Assembly (NCBI GenBank): GCA_917880885.1
Contig: OU862908.1
Coordinates: 8,902,501-8,966,500, forward strand
DNA length: 64,000 nt
Reading direction: 5' to 3'
From: Limnephilus marmoratus
Lineage: Eukaryota > Arthropoda > Insecta > Trichoptera > Limnephilidae
Position numbers and translations under genes: made by a program. The notes below the pieces were generated by a model that had not been told where the DNA came from, did no database searches, and saw nothing but the letters and a program-made list of their open reading frames with translations. Numbering within the stretch: the stretch's first letter is position 1; each line of letters begins with the position of its first letter. Shown here piece after piece: positions 57,008 to 64,000 of the stretch.

Positions 57008-57452
57008 CTCTACTAATTTAGTCCTGCATCATTAAAAAAGCCATATTTTCCATTGGGTTTTCAACATTCTGAGATTATTTGTATATTTAGTCAGACAGCG
57101 GAAAATTTTAAATGATCATCAGTGACATTACATTTTTTTGAAATATCATAAATCAGTCAGTAGTTATTGAATTAGGTGGGTTCTCAAAAACTTACGTTTA
57201 TGATACAGAATTAAACATAAAGAAAAGAAAATGGTGCGCCCAGTATTGTGGGAAGAAAAATTCGTTCAGGGATTCTACCAGACTCGGCCAGAAGGGATTA
57301 CCAATTGCCGATCGCTGTTAAGCCCAATATATTATGAAGGAATAGACAAATAATAAATATGGACAAAAAATATATTACTATATGCGGTGATTAATTAGAT
57401 ACCTATTACTACAAATACAATAATAATGTAAAATAAATAAAATAATTGTATA

Positions 57453-57560
57453 CAAGGTGTAACAGCATATATCCGAATGATTTAAACCAGTGATTCCTGA
57501 GCACATACGGAGTGAAAACTATACATGTCATTTTGTTGTCGTATGATATGTAGTTTTGTT
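57453..57560. mobile_element. MITE family D, end fragment
   Basis: CAAGGTGTAACAGC, preceded by TATA, and TTTAAACCAGTGATTCCTGA match the left end of the element at 35,327. Confidence 0.55.
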
Positions 57561-57564
57561 TAAA

Positions 57565-58860
57565 TTAAAAACAATTGAAAGTATTTTTCCATCACACCTC
57601 GAAGTCGTGAATTAGTTGAAGTTGCGAAGAGTCGGTAAATTTGATAACATTGATTGATTGATTGAGCATAGTCTAAAAAAATATTACGGCTTTAAAAAAA
57701 TATGTTCATATAGACCAATAAACACTGATTCTGAATATATAAGTTTATTTAATAAAATTAAACGCAGAGTTTTAAAAAAAAATATTAAAAAGTCCATTTT
57801 TAATTGGGTCGTAGAAACACGCCGTCAGGTTGGCATTATTGAAATGTTTATGGTGACGTCACTGTTCCTCGTGTCGTGACGTTACCGTAAAGTCATTGTA
57901 TGGAAAATGTATGGGAATGTAGGTATGACACATGCCATCGTATTAATTTATTCATTTATTTACATACTGTTTATAGAGATTTAGTTGTTGTGTTTATTGA
58001 AACATTATTTAGGCCTAAATAATGTTTAAAAAATAAAGGTATCTCATGTTAGTTATCTCTATTATTGAAAATATTCAAAAACTGCTGCACAAAAAAATAG
58101 TAATGATACTTTCTAGGGAGAATACTTCGAACAACGAAATTCAAAATGGCGGCAGTTGATCAGCTGATGCCCGATCCTATAGTAACTTTTCAGGAGTTGT
58201 GACGTCACACGATTCACCATACATACGGTGGTTTTCGGGGATCTTGAAAAATTAAAGCTTTGACAGTTATTTTAACTATTAAAACTAACTCCAAAAAATG
58301 CAGTTATTTAAGTTAGAAGGTCATTATTCATAATTTTTTTTTTTTTAAATTAGACTGCAGTGCTCTATTCAGAACGAAATAAACTCAGAACCTCATTTGA
58401 AAATTCATTAAAAGTGATAAAAAAATGGTTAGATAGGTTACGTTAGATTAGAGTTACGGACTATTTTCAAATGACTTGTTTCATAGCTTTTAACTTCCAA
58501 ATTCGTAGATTTAAAAAAATGAAAGGAAAAGACTTAAGCCGCAATAAATATTTCTAGAAAATAGCTAACCGTTGGTGCACTATGTAACCCAATTTAAACA
58601 TTTATTTTAATTCTCCGCCATTAGTCATTAGTTTCATGGTACAACTCATCAGTCAGGATGTGGTAACGAATATTTCGCCACTTGACGACATTTGGCGTGT
58701 AATCAACACAAATTTCGTTATAAAATATTTTTTGCGGGCTTAACTTTTTTATGTTATCAATTATTGTACTGCTTATCTGTGTTATTTTTATCATTTCTCG
58801 TATTTTTCATTACCAGTGATTTATAAAAAAATCCACACGAGTTGAAAAGTTACATTACTC
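57565..58860. other. Non-coding stretch with a MITE P fragment
   Basis: At 58,365-58,480 there is a decayed piece of MITE P (TTCAGAACGAAATAAACTCAG, AAAAGTGATAAAAAAATGGTTA). Nothing else was recognised. Confidence 0.45.
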
Positions 58861-58867
58861 TTTTAAT

Positions 58868-59180
58868 AATCGGACTTAGAAATCTTAGGTATTAGCAGAT
58901 TTTATATTACGAAAGGCCAAGCATTGGACGTGGGAAATGTTAGGTATTAGCAGATTATATATTACGAAATACCATGGACATGAGAAATCTTAGGTATCGG
59001 AAGATTCTACATTACAAAAAGGTAAAAATTAGACTTAAGAAATCTTATGTATTAGCAGATTCTATATTACGAAGGGCCAAAAATTGGACTGAAGAAATCT
59101 TAGGTATTAGCAGATTCTATATTACGAAAGGCCAAGGATTGGACTGGAGATATCTTGGGTATTAGCAGATTCTATATAGA
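58868..59180. repeat. Tandem array, ~61-bp unit, about five copies
   Basis: The unit core GAAATCTTAGGTATTAGCAG, ATTCTATATTACGAAAGGCC and AAGAATTGGACTG-like spacer repeats with a 55-66-bp spacing and gradual divergence. The 63-codon frame at 58,974 is a product of the repeat. Confidence 0.85.
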
Positions 59181-59454
59181 TACCTAATGAAAGGTCAAGA
59201 GTAATGGAATTTATCATAGGACTTCGAAATTGACTTTTTAACCATCACAATACTCACATGCCCATATGGTGGTCATTGGAAGTTTTGTAGTTCTGTTATT
59301 TAAAAAAGTTATATTGATTGAATATATTATTATTAACTTTAGCTTGGTTAACAAGATTTATTTCCAATAAGTATTTTCTTATTCGCAAATTTTCGTTTTT
59401 CACATCTTTAAAATAGAGCATAAAATTAAAACGTGGGTATTTAACAGTTTTTTT

Positions 59455-59858
59455 TACGTGAATACAGCGCAAGAGTCCCCCCTGCTCCAAACCGCCTGGA
59501 GCCAGTGAGACTTTCGCTTCTCCAATTGGGGTATGTTGTGATGAAAGTAAGTAGGGAGAGGAAGGAGATAGAAAGAAGAAGGTGGGAAAGTACCTGACTA
59601 TTCAGATCTAGTCACCAAACACGGCTAAAGCAATTTCAAGTTACGTTTCAATTCTGTATGGTGGTCTTTCACCAGGGCGATACTGAGAGTATCTTCCACA
59701 CTGGAACGTGACGCAAACATACCTTATATTATTTTTTAAATGATTAAATTGTGAAAACACAAATTAGTCAAATAAAATTTATTGCGCACGCTGGGATTTG
59801 CACCCGCGACCTCCGGATTGCTTATCGAGAGCCTTGCCCCTCGACCACGGAGGCCGTC
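59455..59858 (-). repeat. SINE family C copy
   Basis: Minus: a tRNA-like head (59,858-59,786; B-box region GGTCGCGGGTGCAAATCCC), GATACTCTCAGTATCGCCCT, and 3' end GGGACTCTTGCGCTGTATTC next to an ACGTAAAAAAAA run. Confidence 0.75.
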
Positions 59859-60644
59859 TAGATACCCTTTAGGTACTACCAATGCGTTTTCATGGATTTA
59901 GTTTGTGTTTTTTACGGGTTTAATTGTTATTGTTAGTACGGTTGTCGGAAAAATAATGAGGCGATTTCTTTTTACGGTATCGACAAGATAAACGTGTTTT
60001 CTCTAGACTCAGAGCTAATATAGGCCATGACAGCTAACAAACAACTTACAATTTACAACCAACAACTAACAATGTTATGCTAGTGAGCAAAGCAGTGAGC
60101 ACCAGTGTTGCCAACTCAGCTCCTTGCGAGCTAGATTTAGCTCCAAAATGAGGCCATCAGCTTCGAAAAAAGTGGTTTAGCTTGTTTTTCATATAATATA
60201 GCTCCATTTATTGTATACAAAAATGACGAATTTAAGAGCTATTTCTTTAGGAACCCGTTATTTTCGTGTTAATTCGAAGGAACCGATTTATTTATTGAAG
60301 TGAAAACTTCTTTAGCTCCATTGTGATTTGAAACTTAATAAAACGGAAACTAGTGACTCTAAAAAGCGACAAACACATTCAATCATAGGATTTAGCCTGC
60401 GAGAGAATGAGAAACCTTACTTATGTACAGTACCTACGAAGTGTTGCGCCCTGTCATGCTGTCTTTTATACAGATAAAACAACGTTTTTTTATAAATCCC
60501 GCTGGAAGACAAAACAAAATCGTCGTAAAAAGCAACGAAAGTTTTTCATGTTGTTCTCCGGTGATTTTTTTAAAATTTTGGCATTATTTTTTTAATATTG
60601 CAAACTATTAATTTCACTGTTTCCCTGACCAAGGTACTGTGTAC

Positions 60645-60738
60645 GGTTCTATGGCAAGTCAGAAACACCTCAGAAAGGCCATTAATAACCTTTCTGAGGT
60701 GCTTCTGAGTTGGTTTCATTCTGAGTTGTCTGGTCACC
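60645..60738. mobile_element. Palindromic MITE family P, minimal copy
   Basis: A 94-bp deletion form, GGTTCTATGGCAAGTCAG ... CTGAGTTGTCTGGTCACC. The flanks ACTGTGTAC and GTTGTGTAC agree in seven of nine positions. Confidence 0.65.
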
Positions 60739-60977
60739 GTTGTGTACAACGGTCAAAGTGCGCGCATTGGCCGGTTCGATTATGAGCTCACTTTTCAAGG
60801 CTCTTATTGGTTGAGAGTCTATTGTGAATTTGTGGCACCTCTTGTTTACATATTGAAACTAATTTTTGAAAAAATTTTTTAGCACCGTTGTGATTTGAAA
60901 CTTTATGAAATGAAAAAGCAACACTAAAAAGAGATAAAGATATACGTTTATAGGATTTAGCCTTACCCATTCCCGCC

Positions 60978-61300
60978 TCAATTTGGGAGGCGGGAACGGG
61001 TACCGCCGCCCCGGGAACCTTTATTGGATAATCAACACCTCTGCCAAGTGGTTTGCTACGTTTGGTGATTAAGCAGGGGTGCCCGGGTTCATGGGGTGAG
61101 GTTTGTCTAGGTCTTGGAGGTGGATGACCAGGACACACTGAACCCCAGATTCCTACCCACCCCCTAAACCCTTTTTCTTCCCAGAACTCTCATCTCCTTC
61201 CTTTCCTTAAAAAAACCCTCCATACAGCATCCCTAAAGATGACATAGGCCCTGAGGGAAATCCTTTTCCTCAGGGCCTTCTGTGTGGAGCTCAAATAAGC
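60978..61300 (+). repeat. SINE family A copy
   Basis: AATTTGGGAGGCGGGAACGG ... CACACTGAACCCCAGATTCC ... CCTTCTGTGTGGAGCTCAAA. Closely similar to 29,895-30,235. Confidence 0.78.
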
Positions 61301-61399
61301 TAGAGCTAAAATAATCGGTTTGCTCTTTTTTAGCTCCTTTTCGAGTTTTTCGACGTCTGGCTTCATTTTAAAAATCGAGTTGGCAACACTGGTGACCAC

Positions 61400-62250
61400 A
61401 TGGCGGTAGCTGTTGAACGTTGGAGTGAAATGAGAGAGACCGTAAACGTTTTCAAGTTCGCGGTCAATGATCACAATTCATAATATTATTAATCTCATTC
61501 AAATAATACAAATGCCACTGTTGTTATGCGACTTTTATTAGACATTTATTGCACATTGTAAATTTCGATACTTTATCGCTAAAAATTATTGTTAGTTATT
61601 TAATACGATCATTAGCTATTATACATTGGTACCGGTTTTTAACCACTCGGGCCTCGAGCCTATTACTTACTTTAAAGGTTCGAAGGTCAACGGGTCAAAG
61701 GTGATGAAATACGATTTAAAAATTTATAATTAAAAAAAAAAATTGTGAATGAAAACATAAAAAACTTTAAAAAATGACTCATTTTACGTTTTTATCTATC
61801 TAAAATTACTGATAACAAAAAAAAACAATTACATAAACGTTATCGTCAACTCACCTTTTTATCGTTTCTCTTGAAAATAATTAATAAAAACATTCCAAAG
61901 TTTCATAATTTATCTCAAATTTCGTCGTGAATTTTTGGATTCATAATAGCGTACATTTTAAATATTTTGTGGTTAACTTTAAGACTTGTTTATAAAGCGT
62001 GGTATTTTCTCTTTTTAACACCGTTTAGATCATATTTCTAATCATTATAGGAAGGGAAACGCAACGATTTCTATGAATTGTTACGAAAACCGATCAAATT
62101 AGCGTAAGGGGTTAAAATAAACTTGTTTCCAAATCCCAGGCACTAATAAGCAATTAACTGATTAAATGATCCTACTTGCACTATATATAACAATAATAAA
62201 CAATAATAACATGTAGATGACATTTTAACAAGTGATTAAATTATGACGTA
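61400..62250. other. AT-rich non-coding stretch
   Basis: No gene or mobile element recognised. Confidence 0.5.
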
Positions 62251-62262
62251 ATATTAAATAAT

Positions 62263-62718
62263 TAGTGTCCGACCGAAACAGGACTTCTACCGAAACCTAA
62301 TCTTCGGAATCTGTCTCAGTTTCGGCTGAAACCGAAATAGAAGGCATTTAGACATGTTAAAACTCTATTATTTATTGAAATTTAGCTAATTTATTACACT
62401 TATATAGATAGTTGACATGTGTTAAATGAAATAAAAAACAATAATTGAAGTATGTGAAAAAATATTTAACACATAAAATAATACATAAACTCACAACACA
62501 ATCACGCCGGACCGGCCGGCGAACTCAGCTGATGATGGCAGGTGACACACGAGCCACGAACTCACCCGAAGTCAGCCGAACGACGCGCGATAGTTCATGA
62601 ACGCAGAGTTTCGGTGCGGTCGAAGATTCGGCAGATTTTTTGCCGAAACTGAAACTGTTGCCGAAAATAGATTTTTTTGCCGAAACTTGCCGAAACTAGA
62701 ACCTTCGGTCGGTCACTT
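62263..62718. mobile_element. hAT-type MITE, 8-bp duplication TAAATAAT
   Basis: TAGTGTCCGACCGAA and TTCGGTCGGTCACTT are inverse ends. TAAATAAT flanks exactly (62,255-62,262 and 62,719-62,726). CCGAAAC or its inverse occurs more than ten times inside both ends, probably as transposase-binding repeats. Confidence 0.78.
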
Positions 62719-62980
62719 TAAATAATGTTCGGTGGACATATATTATAACCGAATATTTCATAGCTTAATGAACACACGAGCTGTTTAGGTAAACTTAAAG
62801 AATTCATAACCTGTTCGTATTTTAATTATTTTACGAAAAATTCCTTTTGCAAGTTATTCTGTAAAATATTATTATTGTTTGTTTGCACCCGTAAATACGC
62901 AATATAAATGTGAATAAATAGTTTTGTTCGTTTAACAATCCAATTCTTTCAAGAAAGGCGTACGATACAACATGGTACGG

Positions 62981-63776
62981 CACGGGCGTAGCCAGGTTGT
63001 AGTTTCGGGGAGGGTTCAAGAAATAAAACTACTGAAAGTGCAAAACTCGTGTCGGGGGGGGGGGGGGGGGGGGGGGGGTATTGTCGGACTTTGAATTTGC
63101 TTTGAAAAAAATTATTTTCTATGTAAATACTTAATTTTTTTTTAATGTTTTTTTTTAATAAAATTAATGTAATAAATGTGTATAGAAAATAAAACTTTTC
63201 AAAACAAAATACATAATAAACGCTAGTAGTACATGTTAAAACATTTTAAGCAGTCAAATTATTCTAATAATCACATTTATGCTGACTGACTGTAACACTA
63301 ATCACACACGACCACCACAACACGGGCATGTGCCTAGCATGGTGGTCGAAAAATCCCCAACATTTGTAAAAAAAATTTTCAATAAATAAAGAAACTTTTA
63401 AAAAAAAAAAAAAAAAATACACTATCTGTCTGTAGCACTAATCCTGATATATGTTTATTTAACACTTGTTGCTAAGTAAAATAATAATTTCAAAGTACGT
63501 ATACACTTACCACTGATTAGAAACGGAAATTAGAAACGGAATTCCAAAAAAAAATCAACCGCATTCACCGAAAAAACGGATCTTAAAAGTTAAATTATTT
63601 TATTTCTTTCAGAGGTCCCCATTCATCTTTTTAGATACATAATATCATTTTGAGATGTCAGTGTTACAGATAACATTCTCTTAACTCTCCTTATTTTAAT
63701 ATTATTGATGTTGATATTTTAACTTTTCGGGGGGGGGTTTGAACCCCCAAAACCCCCCCCCCTGGCTACGCCCATG
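62981..63776. mobile_element. hAT-type element, 8-bp duplication TGGTACGG
   Basis: CACGGGCGTAGCCAGG and CCTGGCTACGCCCATG are inverse ends. TGGTACGG flanks exactly (62,973-62,980 and 63,777-63,784). It carries a G-run of about 26 at 63,054-63,078, a poly-C near the right end, and a LINE tail at 63,300-63,418. Confidence 0.82.
63300..63418 (+). repeat. LINE 3' tail inside hAT
   Basis: CACGGGCATGTGCCTAGCAT, GGTGGTCGAAAAATCC, TTCAATAAATAAAGAAAC and a 17-base A-run. Compare 56,232-56,280 and the inverse at 17,866. Confidence 0.65.
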
Positions 63777-63917
63777 TGGTACGGTGCTTCAATGATTCAA
63801 TTCAATGATTCAATCCAACATTGCATTTATTTAAAAAGTGAAATTTTCTTTAGCACTGTTATGAATTAAAACTCGATGAAACGAAAAGCCACACTAAAAA
63901 GAGAAAATCACATACAA

Positions 63918-64000
63918 CTATGGGATTTAGCCTGCGAGAGAATGAGATAAAATATCGGTCTCCTCTTTGTGCGGTGCTTCGAAGCCTCCTCACTCTTGTC
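63918..64000 (+). repeat. Dispersed repeat E, cut by window end
   Basis: GGGATTTAGCCTGCGAGAGA, ATCGGTCTCCTCTTTGTGCG and CTCCTCACTCTTGTC match 26,553-26,640. It continues beyond the window. Confidence 0.6.

Larger units (their letters stand above)
60103..61391. mobile_element. hAT-type element with nested MITE and SINE
   Basis: CAGTGTTGCCAACTC and GAGTTGGCAACACTG are perfect inverse ends. The flanks GTGAGCAC (60,095-60,102) and GTGACCAC (61,392-61,399) are an 8-bp duplication with one change. The subterminal motif TTTAGCTCC / GGAGCTAAA is repeated. It contains MITE P (60,645-60,738) and SINE A (60,978-61,300). No transposase. Confidence 0.82.

Noticed and set aside
57658..57879. Lys-rich 73-codon frame starting MIEHSLKKYYGFKK
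   Set aside because: No recognisable motif, AT-driven composition, no splice or homologous support.
58868..59180. CRISPR-like array
   Set aside because: Repeats and spacers diverge together as a simple tandem array, and the window is eukaryotic.

Overview
This window looks like TE-saturated DNA from an insect or other arthropod nuclear genome. It is AT-rich and intron-bearing, has no operons, and is filled with nested transposons. The signs are insect-type Helitron ends, hAT, Harbinger and Mutator-like MITEs, LINE C-termini of arthropod type, and tRNA-headed SINEs. The order cannot be fixed from sequence alone; the density of repeats suggests a large genome. Only one segment looks like an ordinary host gene: a minus-strand exon at 17,470-17,746 encoding the N-terminus of a membrane-anchored short-chain dehydrogenase (retinol dehydrogenase / SDR16C-like). 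Its other exons were not found here.

Layout. 0.35-1.7 kb: a SINE (family A) split by a Mutator-like MITE, then a LINE C-terminus. 1.8-5.0 kb: a near-complete DNA transposon with 37-bp terminal inverted repeats (TIRs) and a two-exon gene of the arthropod orphan family I associate with DUF7869. It contains a nested Harbinger MITE, and another MITE follows. 6-10 kb: Helitron and LINE debris and a pogo-like MITE. 12.2-13.6 kb: a hAT element carrying poly-C tandem repeats and tRNA-like pieces. 14.7-15.1 kb: the first of three foldback elements. 16.1-16.5 kb: a complete non-autonomous Helitron. 17.5 kb: the dehydrogenase exon. 18.4-19.1 kb: an IS630/Tc1-like transposase relic. 20.4-24.6 kb: a hAT relic with a BED finger, a 5'-truncated LINE with reverse transcriptase, and SINEs. 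24.6-46.5 kb: mostly SINE, MITE, Helitron and LINE tails, two hAT elements and a second foldback. 46.8-55.1 kb: two related ~3.3-kb elements encoding an XPG/PIN-like nuclease-type protein (Academ-like), one of them with ~945-bp terminal inverted repeats. 56-64 kb: a third foldback, a 61-bp tandem array and three hAT elements with clear 8-bp target duplications.

How it fits together. Element boundaries were read by matching inverted termini to duplicated flanks. This gives an insertion order in many places: MITE inside transposon, MITE inside the tRNA head of a SINE, LINE inside a repeat, foldback and SINE inside hAT. The most unusual observations are (1) the three foldbacks, each flanked by 12-16 bp direct repeats like a retroposon and two of them carrying a hammerhead-ribozyme-like core; (2) the pair of Academ-like elements that share the terminus TAGTCCAGT, one having extended its terminal repeats into coding sequence; and (3) a SINE family whose 3' end matches that of a LINE in the same window, suggesting a LINE-SINE partnership. 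All protein-family names rest on motif recognition without database searches.
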